This document shows, piece by piece, positions 7,929 to 15,269 of a stretch of 22,223 bases of DNA. The position numbers and the translations under genes were made by a program. The notes below the pieces were generated by a model. That model was not told the origin of the DNA. It searched no databases and saw nothing but the letters and a program-made list of their open reading frames with translations. The stretch is taken from positions 1 through 22,223 of the forward strand of contig JAISLV010000133.1 of assembly GCA_031277075.1 (NCBI GenBank), written 5' to 3'. The stretch's first letter is position 1, and the number at the start of each line of letters is the position of its first letter. This DNA comes from Endomicrobium sp. (GTDB taxonomy: Bacteria; Elusimicrobiota; Endomicrobiia; Endomicrobiales; Endomicrobiaceae).

Positions 7929-7958
7929 ATTATATATAAAAAAATGCGGTATTGTCAA
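7929..7958 (-). promoter_or_regulatory. Sigma-70-type promoter of the rpsP operon
   Basis: Read on the minus strand, TTGACA (7958-7953) and TATAAT (7934-7929) are separated by 18 bases. Both hexamers are exact consensus. Transcription would begin near 7922, giving a leader of about 108 bases before rpsP. Confidence 0.8.
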
Positions 7959-8070
7959 ATCGACGTCTATGCTTCTCCGCTCCTGTTACAATGAGTGCCG
8001 CTTGAGCGAGAGTTCCTATTTTATATATTTTACTTTTGCCGCCTGCTCTATCGCGCCGGAGCTTATTATG

Positions 8071-8276
8071 GGGCGTCTCTAAAAACCCTAACGCCCATCC
8101 AAGCCTTGCGACTTGAGACATTGTCTCTGCGGCATCTGGGCATCAAAAAATTTGTCCGTCCTTGTTCTTAGGACGCGGCTTGCATTTTCTTCTTTGAACT
8201 GCCGCAAAATTTGCGGAAAGTACCCTTCATCGTATTATGATAGCATTCCAAATATTATAGGTTTTTAGAGACGCCC
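8071..8276 (+). mobile_element. MITE-like element, copy B (206 bp)
   Basis: GGGCGTCTCTAAAAACC at the left and GGTTTTTAGAGACGCCC at the right (8260-8276) are perfect 17-bp inverted repeats. TAT occurs on both sides (8067-8069, then one extra G, and 8277-8279), a possible 3-bp target duplication. It shares the central GAGACATTGTCTC, GTCCTTG...AGGAC and GCCGCAAAATTTGCGG blocks. Its right-hand part holds an extra stretch (about 8220-8250) not seen in copies C-E. It lies about 110 bases upstream of the rpsP promoter. Confidence 0.85.
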
Positions 8277-8588
8277 TATTAGAGTTTCGTATTTTGAGGC
8301 GTTTCCAATTGCCGCCGCTGCTTGCTGTTTTCACTACTCTTGCAGGATAAGAATCAAAAGCAAGCGGTCGCCTTTTGCCGTTATTTCCAGCAAGTGCAAT
8401 GATAAGGATAGTAAGCTGCAAACGGTCTCAATATGTGATTTCCCTTTGCCCGAGAGGGCAAGCAGATGGCGTCGGGCTTGCCAAACAAAACATGGCGGAG
8501 GGTATGGAGTTGTCTTACATCTTCAAAAACTTCCTGCGCGCGTTTGAGGCGAAAACGCAAAATACTTTGCAAAATATATTTCCGCTTT
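8277..8588. other. Non-coding region without an identified gene; contains a stem-loop
   Basis: Between MITE copy B and the phosphodiesterase gene there are about 310 bases in which several overlapping short frames are open on both strands, none with a recognisable protein pattern or a good ribosome site. A TTGCCC-GAGA-GGGCAA stem-loop with a GNRA-type tetraloop lies at 8446-8461. The stretch could be the eroded remains of a gene, but I could not match it to a family in any frame. Confidence 0.4.
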
Positions 8589-9065
8589 TTACGCAAAATC
8601 AAAAATTTCACTGCGTTTTCTCTGCGTATCTACGAGCACGGCAGTCGCTCTGCCGTAACGATGCCCGCAGGCTTCGCCCGGGTTTATAAATAAAGTTCCT
8701 TTTATATTTTCTATTTTAGGTTTGTGCGTGTGTCCAAAGAGCGCGTAATCGTATTTTTTATCGTCAAAAAACGACGGACTGTGCGTCATAACAAAAAGTT
8801 TTCCGTCAAGTTTAAACTCAAAAGGAGCTTCTTTTATAATGCCAAACCCCGAAATAACGTTATCTAGCGCGGCGCGTTCGTAGTCGTTGTTTCCAAAAAC
8901 CGCTTTAAAAGCGCAGTTCAATTTTGAAAATTCCAAAGCCGCCGAAGGCGAAAAAATATCTCCGCAATGCAAAACTATGTTTGCTTTGCGAAAATTGAAA
9001 AACTCTATCGCTTTTCTTATATAAAAAACATCGTTGTGAGTGTATGAAATTACGCCGATAAACAT
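8589..9065 (-). CDS. YfcE/MJ0936-type metallophosphoesterase with altered metal site
   Basis: A 158-residue phosphodiesterase of the YfcE/MJ0936 family, normally a two-metal enzyme. The pattern GVISxTH, HCGD (D36), VFGNND (N59), MTHS, LFGHTHKP and FINPGEACG follows the family from end to end, and the length is normal. The first motif should be DTH, but residue 8 is Tyr (codon TAC, one base from GAC), so the first metal-binding Asp is lost. The His-Gly pair that usually follows ITH is also His-Ser. Activity is therefore doubtful although the frame is intact. MITE copy C lies 26 bases upstream of its start, between it and the yrbL-type gene. Confidence 0.88.
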   Translation of the reverse strand: MFIGVISYTHNDVFYIRKAIEFFNFRKANIVLHCGDIFSPSAALEFSKLNCAFKAVFGNNDYERAALDNVISGFGIIKEAPFEFKLDGKLFVMTHSPSFFDDKKYDYALFGHTHKPKIENIKGTLFINPGEACGHRYGRATAVLVDTQRKRSEIFDFA

Positions 9066-9091
9066 TTTTATCGCCTGTTAAAAGCATTATA

Positions 9092-9270
9092 GGGCGTCTC
9101 TAAAAACCCTAACGCCCGTCTTTGCCTTGCGCCTTGAGACATTGTCTCTGCGGCATTTCTACATCAGAAAATTTGTCCGTCCTTGCTCTTAGGACGCCCT
9201 TCATTTTCTTCTCTGCCCTACAGCAAAATTTGCGGCAAGAACGAACATTATAGGTTTTTGCAAGACACCC
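9092..9270 (+). mobile_element. MITE-like element, copy C (179 bp)
   Basis: The left end GGGCGTCTCTAAAAACC is intact; the right end GGTTTTTGCAAGACACCC has diverged. TAT is present on both sides (9088-9090, one extra A, and 9271-9273). Its internal sequence matches copies A and B closely, including AACGCCCGTCTTTGCCTTGCG, GAGACATTGTCTC and CCGTCCTTGCTCTTAGGAC, then AGCAAAATTTGCGGC. Confidence 0.83.
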
Positions 9271-9321
9271 TATTATTAAATTTGCTGCGCCCGTATAAAA
9301 TATATAGCCGGTTTTTGGTTT

Positions 9322-9987
9322 TTATAAAAACGAGCGATTAGCATTTGTCGTTGGGATGGGTACTTTTTCTTTGAAAATCTCAGACAGTCTTACGGCGGCT
9401 TGCGTTTTATAGTTTCCGATTTGGTTTGCTAGGCGGCTCCAGTATCTTTCAAGTTTTTTTATCGCAAGTATTTTCACAAAGTATTCCAGCGGAATGAAAG
9501 CGGTTGTTCCCCAGTCGTCAATCAATACGAATTTTGACTGTTGAGGAGAAATTTCTTTAAGCAGCAAATTTGCAGGATTTGTATTTCTCATAACAAGAGC
9601 GTCGTCTTGGAGGGTTTTCTTAAAAACTCTTACAGCAGAAGCTATTCTATCGAAATTCTGTAGCATAAAATTTTCATCTTCCAGCATTTGCAGCAAACTT
9701 TTTGATATTTTCCCGTCGTAATCTCTAATGCACTCAAAAACAAACCCGTACCCGAGATTTGTTTTTACTGTTTTAATATAGGCGCTCATACAATCAAGAT
9801 ACGGTTTTCGCAGACGGGTGAAGTAGCAGTATATGATTTCCCTGAAATTTTTGCGTTTGTAAGAACATGAAATAGGAGCGTGTAAAATTTTAACGCACCA
9901 ATTTTCGTTGCCCGGATAAAGATAGCACCTTCGCTGAACGCCCTGCCCGATAAAAAGTTTCTCGTCAATTTCTACAAATTCGCACAC
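9322..9987 (-). CDS. YrbL-family kinase-like protein
   Basis: A 221-residue protein resembling the YrbL family (named for a PhoP-regulated protein of enterobacteria), which has a small kinase-like fold. It shows a glycine-containing loop (FIGQGVQRRCYLYP, residues 12-25), a candidate Lys33 (CVKI), TNLGYGFVFECIRDYDGKIS typical of YrbL, a catalytic-loop-like RNTNPANLLL (134-143) and a metal-binding-like LIDDWG (155-160). The start is a GTG: GGGAG lies six bases before it and no better ATG is nearby. The substrate of the family is not established to my knowledge. It stands alone between MITE copy C and a MITE remnant. Confidence 0.8.
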   Translation of the reverse strand: MCEFVEIDEKLFIGQGVQRRCYLYPGNENWCVKILHAPISCSYKRKNFREIIYCYFTRLRKPYLDCMSAYIKTVKTNLGYGFVFECIRDYDGKISKSLLQMLEDENFMLQNFDRIASAVRVFKKTLQDDALVMRNTNPANLLLKEISPQQSKFVLIDDWGTTAFIPLEYFVKILAIKKLERYWSRLANQIGNYKTQAAVRLSEIFKEKVPIPTTNANRSFL

Positions 9988-10005
9988 GACACGCTCCCGA
10001 GCTTT

Positions 10006-10029
10006 CAGATTATCTTTCAGATTATCTTA
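10006..10029. repeat. Short tandem duplication upstream of the YrbL-type gene
   Basis: The 12-base unit TTTCAGATTATC occurs twice in tandem about 20-45 bases upstream of the GTG start and is followed by TTAATCTG. It could be a slippage duplication; no function can be assigned. Confidence 0.5.
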
Positions 10030-10100
10030 ATCTGCGGCAAACGCAAAAAATATTTACAGGCAAAGCGCGCGACCTCGCCGCCGCCTAAGATTTCATCATA

Positions 10101-10145
10101 GATTTTGGCGGCAAGGGCGGGCATTATAGGTTTTTATAGACGCCC
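10101..10145 (+). mobile_element. Remnant of a MITE-like element (right end only)
   Basis: GCATTATAGGTTTTTATAGACGCCC reproduces the right terminus of the element with one inserted base, and the bases before it (TTTTGGCGGCAAGGGCGGG) resemble the GCGGCAAGAACGAAC of copy C. No left terminus is present upstream, so the copy is decayed or truncated. It ends ten bases before the nfu stop codon. Confidence 0.6.
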
Positions 10146-10154
10146 AGTTGTAAT

Positions 10155-10382
10155 TTAAACCGACTGAACTTCTTTGACTTCTGGCACAGCCTGTTTTATT
10201 GCGTTTGTCACGCCGTATTGTAAAGTCATAGCCGCCATAGGACAACTGCCGCAAGCTCCTACGAGTTTTACTTTTACTATTCCGTCTTCGCTTACGTCGA
10301 TAAGCTCAACGTTTCCGCCGTCGGCTTCAAGACCCGGACGAACGCTGTTTAAGGCTTCTTCAACTTTTTCTTTTAAGCTCAT
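10155..10382 (-). CDS. nfu: NifU-like C-terminal domain (Nfu) iron-sulfur carrier
   Basis: A 75-residue protein made only of the NifU C-terminal domain. LNSVRPGLEADGGNVELIDV and VKVKLVGACGSCPMAAMTLQYG are the family signatures, with the cluster-binding CxxC at C44 and C47. Such proteins carry a 4Fe-4S cluster, bound between two subunits, to target apoproteins. AAAGGGG lies seven bases before the ATG. It appears to be a single-gene unit with its own promoter. Confidence 0.94.
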   Translation of the reverse strand: MSLKEKVEEALNSVRPGLEADGGNVELIDVSEDGIVKVKLVGACGSCPMAAMTLQYGVTNAIKQAVPEVKEVQSV

Positions 10383-10410
10383 TTGTCTACCCCTTTCAAA
10401 ATTTTAACAT

Positions 10411-10441
10411 ATTATACATTATTATTAAGCTAATTCTACAA
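10411..10441 (-). promoter_or_regulatory. Candidate promoter of nfu
   Basis: On the minus strand TATAAT (10416-10411) stands about 29 bases before the nfu ATG. The best -35 candidate (TTGTAG) is 19 bases upstream and weak, so the -10 is the main evidence. Confidence 0.5.
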
Positions 10442-10484
10442 AACAAAAATGGGCAAAAACAGCCAGAAGCTGACAACTGACAAT

Positions 10485-10737
10485 GGCAAAGGCAAACGAC
10501 AAAACCCCGTCAGGCTGCGCCTGCCAGCCCTTTTTACAAAAGGAGTGTCTCTAAAAACCTATAATGTTCGTAATTGCCGTGAATTTTGAGGCAGTTCAAA
10601 GAAGAAAATGAAGGGCGTCATAAGAGTAAGGACGGACAAATTTTCCGGCGCAGAAATATCGCAGAGACAATGTCTCAAGGCGCAAGGCAAAGACGGGCGT
10701 TAGGGTTTTTAGAGACGCCCAAAGGGAAATTAACGGC
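10485..10737. repeat. Palindromic repeat II, copy interrupted by MITE copy D
   Basis: GGCAAAGGCAAACGACAAA, ACCCCGTC, a CAGGC-TGC-GCCTG hairpin and CCCTTTTTACAAAA run from 10485 to 10541, then resume as GGGAAATTAACGG after the MITE. Joined, the two halves reproduce the order and palindromes of the uninterrupted copy at 19.75-19.83 kb. Confidence 0.7.
10543..10720 (-). mobile_element. MITE-like element, copy D (178 bp, reverse orientation)
   Basis: Ends are GAGTGTCTCTAAAAACC at the left and GGTTTTTAGAGACGCCC at the right (10704-10720). AAAG flanks both sides (10539-10542 and 10721-10724), or AAA if one extra base is counted with the element. Read on the minus strand it carries the same blocks as copies A-C. 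It sits inside palindromic repeat II, so it arrived later than that repeat. Confidence 0.83.
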
Positions 10738-10790
10738 AACTGCTACTTGCAAGACCTAGTCTCATCACTCCTGCAAGAGCGGAAGAAAAA

Positions 10791-10912
10791 GCCTTTGCCA
10801 CTTGTCGTCATTGCGGGCTTGACACGCAATCTGCCAAAAAAGCAGTCTCGGCTTTTTAGCAAGCAACTACAAAAGAAAGATTGCGGGTCAAGTCCGCAAT
10901 GACGGCAAAGGC
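10791..10912. repeat. Palindromic repeat III: long hairpin with 27-bp arms
   Basis: The arms at 10806-10832 and 10878-10904 (CGTCATTGCGG.CTTGAC.CGCAATCT) pair with two mismatches out of 27. Outside them GCCTTTGCC (10791-10799) and GGCAAAGGC (10904-10912) extend the stem after a six-base bulge. The 45-base loop contains GCCAAAAAAGC and GGCTTTTTAGC, which can partly pair. Hairpins with TCATTGCGG arms are known as dispersed intergenic repeats in many bacteria. Confidence 0.75.
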
Positions 10913-11012
10913 AAACGTCAAATTGTTTATTTGTCCCTAAGCCTGTAAGTCCACAGCGGCAAAAAGTAAGGGCAACGAAATATTATGCCGCTTTCCCTCT
11001 TTGCGTATTAAT
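10913..11012. other. Remainder of the nfu-phoU intergenic region
   Basis: The nfu-phoU gap is about 630 bases, mostly filled by repeats II and III and MITE D. This last 100 bases contains an AGCGGC/GCCGCT inverted repeat with a 26-base spacer (about 10956-10993) just beyond the phoU stop, but no T-run, so a terminator for the pst operon is not certain. Confidence 0.4.
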
Positions 11013-11672
11013 CTAAGGCTGCGAAGCGTTTTTGTGTTTTACTACGCCGCCTTCGGAAAGATAAATGGCGTCTTCGCAGATGTTTGTCGTTAAGTCGGCT
11101 ATTCTTTCAAGGTTTGCCGCGATATTTATCATTTTTAAAGCGCAGCTTACGTTTTTAGGATTTTTCTCTATATACGCCGAAATTGCGTCTGTTACGACAA
11201 TTTTTAAAGAGTCTACTTCGTTCTCTTTTTCTAAAATAGTTTTCCACATAGACATGTCTTCGTCCACAAAAGATTTTATTGAATCTTTAAACATATCGGC
11301 GGCTATCGACCCCATTTTCAAAATGTCGCCAAGCTGCGCCATAAACGGTCTGCTCACTATAAACAATGCGTTTTGAGCGATATTTACGGCGTGGTCTGCC
11401 ATTCTTTCAAGGTCGTTGTTAATTTTAATCGCGCTAATTATCATGCGCAGGTTTTTTGTCACAGGCTGATACTGCGCTATATAATTTATACATATTTCGT
11501 CGAACTCTATCTCCCGTCTGTTAGCTATGGGTTCGTCTTTGTCTATTATATCGTGCAAAAGACGTTCGTTTCTGTCGGAAAGCGCTTTTAAGCTCTTTTC
11601 CAGCATTTTTTCCGCAAAATCCGCGTAATCGGTTATGCCTTTTTTTAACAGTAAAATTTTTTCTTGAAACAT
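11013..11672 (-). CDS. phoU: Phosphate signalling protein PhoU
   Basis: A 219-residue PhoU, made of two three-helix repeats. It is a cytoplasmic negative regulator that links the PstSCAB transporter to the PhoR/PhoB sensor pair and limits phosphate uptake. Both repeats show the metal-binding-type pattern: NNDLERMADHAVNIAQNA (about residues 88-105) and NLERIADLTTNICEDAIYL (about 187-205). AGGAG lies seven bases before the ATG. It is the last gene of the porin-pst operon, following pstB after about 70 bases. No phoR or phoB gene is in the window. Confidence 0.95.
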   Translation of the reverse strand: MFQEKILLLKKGITDYADFAEKMLEKSLKALSDRNERLLHDIIDKDEPIANRREIEFDEICINYIAQYQPVTKNLRMIISAIKINNDLERMADHAVNIAQNALFIVSRPFMAQLGDILKMGSIAADMFKDSIKSFVDEDMSMWKTILEKENEVDSLKIVVTDAISAYIEKNPKNVSCALKMINIAANLERIADLTTNICEDAIYLSEGGVVKHKNASQP

Positions 11673-11744
11673 TCTTGTTCTCCTATAAAAAAGCGAAATA
11701 TTTTGAGTTTAGGCAAACCGCCGTAAAGGTTGCTATTTGCATTA

Positions 11745-12515
11745 TTATCCAAATTTCCCCGACAGATATTCTTCCGTTTTCTTTTCTTTCGGCACGGTAA
11801 ATATTTGAGACGTAACGCCGAATTCTATAAGTTCGCCCAAATACATAAACGCCGTAAAGTCTGAAACTCTCGCCGCCTGCTGCATATTGTGCGTAACTAT
11901 GGCTATAGTATAATTCTTTTTTAATTCTAAAATTAAATCTTCTATTTTATTCGTTGAAATAGGGTCTAGGCTTGCGCACGGTTCGTCAAACAAAATAACC
12001 TCGGGGTCTACCGCAAGACATCTGGCTATGCAAAGCCTTTGCTGCTGTCCGCCTGAAAGTTTTAAAGCGTTGTCGCGCAGCCTGTCTTTTACTTCGTTCC
12101 ACAGCGCGGCTTTTCGCAGCGAATCTTCAACCACAGCTTCTATTTTCTTTTTATCTTTTTCGCCTTGAATTTCAAGCCCATAGCTTATATTTTGCCATAT
12201 ACTTTTTGGAAAAGGATTGGGTTTTTGAAAAACCATGCCGATTTTTCTTCTTATTTTTACGACGTCGGCTTTTGGCGACAAAATATTTTCTCCGTCAAGG
12301 TAAATTGAGCCGCAAGCTTTGGCGTTTGCAATTAAATCGTTCATTCTGTTTAAAAGCCGTATAAAAGTAGATTTGCCGCAGCCAGAAGGTCCTATAAAAG
12401 CGGTCACTTTATCGTTGTAGAAATCTATGCTTATATTTTTAATCGCCTTGTGCGTTCCGTAATAAAAATCTACGTTTTCCGCTTTAATTCTGACATCGTT
12501 GTTTTTAACGGGCAT
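11745..12515 (-). CDS. pstB: Phosphate ABC transporter ATP-binding protein PstB
   Basis: A 256-residue ATPase that powers high-affinity phosphate import. The Walker [10 protein letters not shown] (residues 42-50), the PstB-typical [11 protein letters not shown] that follows, Q-loop [18 protein letters not shown], signature [15 protein letters not shown], Walker [14 protein letters not shown] and switch VTHNMQQA are all present and in order. It overlaps the end of pstA by 11 bases and has AGGAG five or so bases before its ATG. Confidence 0.98.
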   Translation of the reverse strand: MPVKNNDVRIKAENVDFYYGTHKAIKNISIDFYNDKVTAFIGPSGCGKSTFIRLLNRMNDLIANAKACGSIYLDGENILSPKADVVKIRRKIGMVFQKPNPFPKSIWQNISYGLEIQGEKDKKKIEAVVEDSLRKAALWNEVKDRLRDNALKLSGGQQQRLCIARCLAVDPEVILFDEPCASLDPISTNKIEDLILELKKNYTIAIVTHNMQQAARVSDFTAFMYLGELIEFGVTSQIFTVPKEKKTEEYLSGKFG

Positions 12516-13380
12516 ATAAACTCCTGTATTTATTTCTCAAATATATCGCGACGGCGGAAATTAAAAGCGTTATCGCCAAAAGAAGCAGCGCGCAGCCGTA
12601 AGCTATCGCCGTTTGTTTATCGGGCTTAGTTCCTTCCGTCATAAGCGCGTATATATGATAGGGCAAAGCCATAACTTCGCTAAAAATAGAATCGGGATAC
12701 CCTCTTTTATAAAAAGTAGCCGCCGTAAAAAGAATAGGCGCGGTTTCCCCAGCGGCTCTTGCGACGCTTAAAATTACGCCCGTCATTATTCCGGGCATTG
12801 CCGCGGGAAGGACCGTTTTTTTTATGGTCTGCCACTGCGTCGCGCCAAGCGCTAAAGAAGCCTCTCTTATTGAATAGGGAGCCGCCATAAGAGCTTCTTG
12901 CGAAGCTGAAATTATTCCGGGCAAAATCAAAATGCCAAGCGTAAGGCTGCCTGAAAGTATAGAGACGCCAAACCCAAAAAATTTTACAAAAACGGCAAGC
13001 CCGAACAGCCCGAAAACCACCGACGGAACGCCCGCCAAATTGTTTATGCTCATTCTAATAATGTTTACTATAAAACCTCTTGGACCGTATTCGTTTAAAT
13101 ATATGGCGCAGGCTAAACCCAAAGGAAGAGCAAACGCTACGGCTCCGACTGTTAAATAAAGCGTTCCTACTATCGCAGGCGCCACTCCGCCCGCCGTCAT
13201 CCCTTTGCGCGGAACAGAAGTTAAAAATTCCCAAGAAATTACTTCAAGCCCGTTTGAAAATATTAAGTAAATTATCCCCGCCAAAAATAAAAGCGTAATA
13301 ACAATGCACAAAGCTAAAAAAGTAAATCCGATTTTTTCTTTAACCGCGCTTGAAAATTTATTTGAAATTCTTATTTTCAT
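12505..13380 (-). CDS. pstA: Phosphate ABC transporter permease PstA
   Basis: A 291-residue inner-membrane permease with about six transmembrane segments. The first spans roughly residues 18-42. The EAA-type loop that docks with PstB reads [49 protein letters not shown] and [19 protein letters not shown] are PstA hallmarks. Its ATG overlaps the pstC stop in an ATGA arrangement, so the two permease subunits are translated in tandem, as expected for a heterodimeric channel. Confidence 0.97.
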   Translation of the reverse strand: MKIRISNKFSSAVKEKIGFTFLALCIVITLLFLAGIIYLIFSNGLEVISWEFLTSVPRKGMTAGGVAPAIVGTLYLTVGAVAFALPLGLACAIYLNEYGPRGFIVNIIRMSINNLAGVPSVVFGLFGLAVFVKFFGFGVSILSGSLTLGILILPGIISASQEALMAAPYSIREASLALGATQWQTIKKTVLPAAMPGIMTGVILSVARAAGETAPILFTAATFYKRGYPDSIFSEVMALPYHIYALMTEGTKPDKQTAIAYGCALLLLAITLLISAVAIYLRNKYRSLYAR

Positions 13381-14261
13381 CTGTCTAACCCCAGCTTAAT
13401 TCTGTATTTTCTGCTTATCGCCTCGGCAAGCGCGTTAAAAACTAAAGTTATTAAAAATAAAATCAGCCCTATCGCAAAAAGGCAATGATAATGCGCGCTT
13501 CCCACAGCCGCTTCGCCCATTTCGGCGGCTATGGTGGCGGTCATAGGACGGACAGGGTCAAAAAAAGATTTTGGAATTACCGCCGCTCCGCCTGAAACCA
13601 TAAGCACTGTCATTGTTTCGCCTACTATTCTGCTCATTCCTAAAATTACAGAAGTGGATATGCCTGAAGCCGCCGCGGGAATTACAACCTTGGTAAGCGT
13701 TTGCCATCTGTTTGCCCCTAAAGAATAAGAAGCCTCTTTAAAACTGTTAGGAACAAAACTTAGCGCGTCTTCAGAAATGCTTGCCACTGTGGGAATAGCC
13801 ATTACGCCTAAAACTACGCTTGCGCTAAATGCGCAAAGACCCGTAGGAATATTAAAAAGTTTTTGTATAAAAGGCGCGACTATAAGCATTCCAAAAAAAC
13901 CGTAAATTATAGAAGGAATACTGGCGAGCGTTTCAATCAAAGGCTTTAAAATTTGTTTTTGAGACGCGCTTGCAAGTTCGTTAACGTACAAAGCCGAACC
14001 TATCCCCAAAGGAACGCATACAAACAGCGCGCCGACAGCCACTTCTAAAGACGCTAAAATTAAAGGCAAAACTCCAAATTCCGCAGGTTCAAACGTAGGA
14101 TACCAGTATTTGCCGAACAAAAAATCAAACAAATTAATTTCTGAAATTGCAGGAATGCTTTCTTTAAACAAAACAAACACTATCCCCGCAAGAAAAACCA
14201 AAGAGGAAAAAGCTAAAACAGTAAACAACATTTTTATAGCGAGTTCTTTATAACTGCGCAT
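13377..14261 (-). CDS. pstC: Phosphate ABC transporter permease PstC
   Basis: A 294-residue membrane permease, partner of PstA. The FGKYWYPTFEPAEFGVLPLILASLEVAVGALFVCVPLGIGSALYVNE segment and LASIPSIIYGFFGM are typical of PstC, and its EAA loop reads FKEASYSLGANRWQTLTKVVIPAA. Six hydrophobic segments are visible and the length is normal. It is separated from pstS by 102 bases that contain two overlapping hairpins, which may set the ratio of binding protein to permease. Confidence 0.97.
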   Translation of the reverse strand: MRSYKELAIKMLFTVLAFSSLVFLAGIVFVLFKESIPAISEINLFDFLFGKYWYPTFEPAEFGVLPLILASLEVAVGALFVCVPLGIGSALYVNELASASQKQILKPLIETLASIPSIIYGFFGMLIVAPFIQKLFNIPTGLCAFSASVVLGVMAIPTVASISEDALSFVPNSFKEASYSLGANRWQTLTKVVIPAAASGISTSVILGMSRIVGETMTVLMVSGGAAVIPKSFFDPVRPMTATIAAEMGEAAVGSAHYHCLFAIGLILFLITLVFNALAEAISRKYRIKLGLDR

Positions 14262-14275
14262 ATTGTATTATCTCC

Positions 14276-14328
14276 CCTAACCCGTTTAAGATTTCGCGGG
14301 CGGCGGGGTTAGGCCGCCCTGCGAATCT
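14276..14328 (-). promoter_or_regulatory. Overlapping, mutually exclusive hairpins between pstS and pstC
   Basis: GGGCGGC (14298-14304) pairs with GCCGCCC (14313-14319), extended by TCGC/GCGA and AGAT/ATCT with single-base bulges. CCTAACCC (14276-14283) can instead pair with GGGTTAGG (14306-14313), which uses the loop and first base of the other arm. Neither stem is followed by a T-run on the minus strand, so RNA stabilisation or partial attenuation is likelier than full termination. Confidence 0.6.
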
Positions 14329-14363
14329 CCCTTACGCGCTTGCGCGCCGGCATCTTTCCCTCT

Positions 14364-15170
14364 TTATTGCAAAGGAACAAATCCTTCTTCTTCAACTATT
14401 TTTTGTCCGTCTGCGCTTAAAAGAAAATCTATGAAATTTTTAATTTCGCCTTTAGGCTGTCCGTTTGTGTACATAAACAGAGGTCTTGAATAGGCGTATT
14501 TGCCCGTTAAAACCGTTTCTTTATTTGCGTCTACGCCTTCTATTGAAACGGCTTTGATTTGCGGGCTTGTATATCCCACGCCTACGTATCCTATAGCGCC
14601 CGGAGTTTTAGAAACGGTCGCTACTATGGCTTGGTTTGAAGCCTGCATAAGCGCGCCGCTTAATACTTTTTGTTTATTTAAAGCAAGCTCGCCGAAAGCC
14701 TCAAAAGTGCCGCTTGCCGAATCTCTGGAAACTACTACTATTCTCTCGTTCTTGCCGCCGACCTGCGACCAGCTTGTAATTTTGCCCGTATAAATGTCTG
14801 ACACTTGTTTTTTTGAAAGTTCTGAAACCGCGTTTGAGTTGTTGACTATAACGGCTATTCCGTCCATAGCCACCACAAAAGCCTTAGGCTTTACGCCCTT
14901 TGAAGCCGCCGTTTGAATTTCAGAATCTTTTATAGCTCTAGAAGCGTTGGCTATGTCGCAAGTTCCCGCTATTAAAGAGTTGACGCCGACGCCCGATCCG
15001 CCGCCTCTTACTGTGATATTTGCCGAAGAGTTTGCGTCCATATATTCTTCAGCGGCTCTTTGAGCTATAGGTAAAAGCGTTGTAGAACCTTCTAGCGTTA
15101 TTTTTGCGGCAAAAGCGTCTGCGGCAAAAATTGCCGACGCTAACAAAACTACAGCTAATATCTTTTTCAT
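14364..15170 (-). CDS. pstS: Periplasmic phosphate-binding protein PstS
   Basis: A 268-residue binding protein with a signal peptide (MKKILAVVLLASAIFAADAFA, cleavage near residue 21-22; no lipobox Cys). Phosphate ligands are recognisable: GSTTLLPI, GGGSGVGV, SRAIKDSE and SRDSASGTFEAF. It captures phosphate in the periplasm and hands it to PstCA. GGGAG stands six bases before the ATG. It lies between the porin and pstC, consistent with a route from outer-membrane entry to uptake. Confidence 0.97.
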   Translation of the reverse strand: MKKILAVVLLASAIFAADAFAAKITLEGSTTLLPIAQRAAEEYMDANSSANITVRGGGSGVGVNSLIAGTCDIANASRAIKDSEIQTAASKGVKPKAFVVAMDGIAVIVNNSNAVSELSKKQVSDIYTGKITSWSQVGGKNERIVVVSRDSASGTFEAFGELALNKQKVLSGALMQASNQAIVATVSKTPGAIGYVGVGYTSPQIKAVSIEGVDANKETVLTGKYAYSRPLFMYTNGQPKGEIKNFIDFLLSADGQKIVEEEGFVPLQ

Positions 15171-15216
15171 TTTTGTCTCCCTGTTTTTTTACTCAATAAA
15201 ATTTTTTTATATTTTT

Positions 15217-15243
15217 ACGCGCCGCCCAAATAAGACGGCGCGT
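15217..15243. promoter_or_regulatory. GC-rich hairpin between porin and pstS
   Basis: ACGCGCCG (15217-15224) and CGGCGCGT (15236-15243) form a perfect 8-bp stem with an 11-base loop. A T-run follows only on the plus strand; the operon runs on the minus strand, where A-rich sequence follows. It may act as an RNA processing or stability element between porin and pstS messages. Confidence 0.5.
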
Positions 15244-15269
15244 TTTTTAACTTATCAAGCGTAAAAGCG

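Noticed and set aside
7930..8121. 63-residue minus-strand open frame
   Set aside because: It runs from the rpsP promoter into MITE copy B and has no family resemblance; an artefact of repeat sequence.
8227..8689. Overlapping open frames of 64, 75, 76 and 104 residues on both strands
   Set aside because: They include MITE sequence or overlap the phosphodiesterase gene, have no ribosome site and no recognisable motif.
5452..10720. The repeated elements as a CRISPR array
   Set aside because: The copies are 164-244 bp, lie kilobases apart in both orientations and have terminal inverted repeats rather than short evenly spaced direct repeats.
12955..12972. TAGAGACGCC inside pstA as a MITE fragment
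   Set aside because: It is a ten-base match within a fully conserved coding region, with no further element sequence around it.
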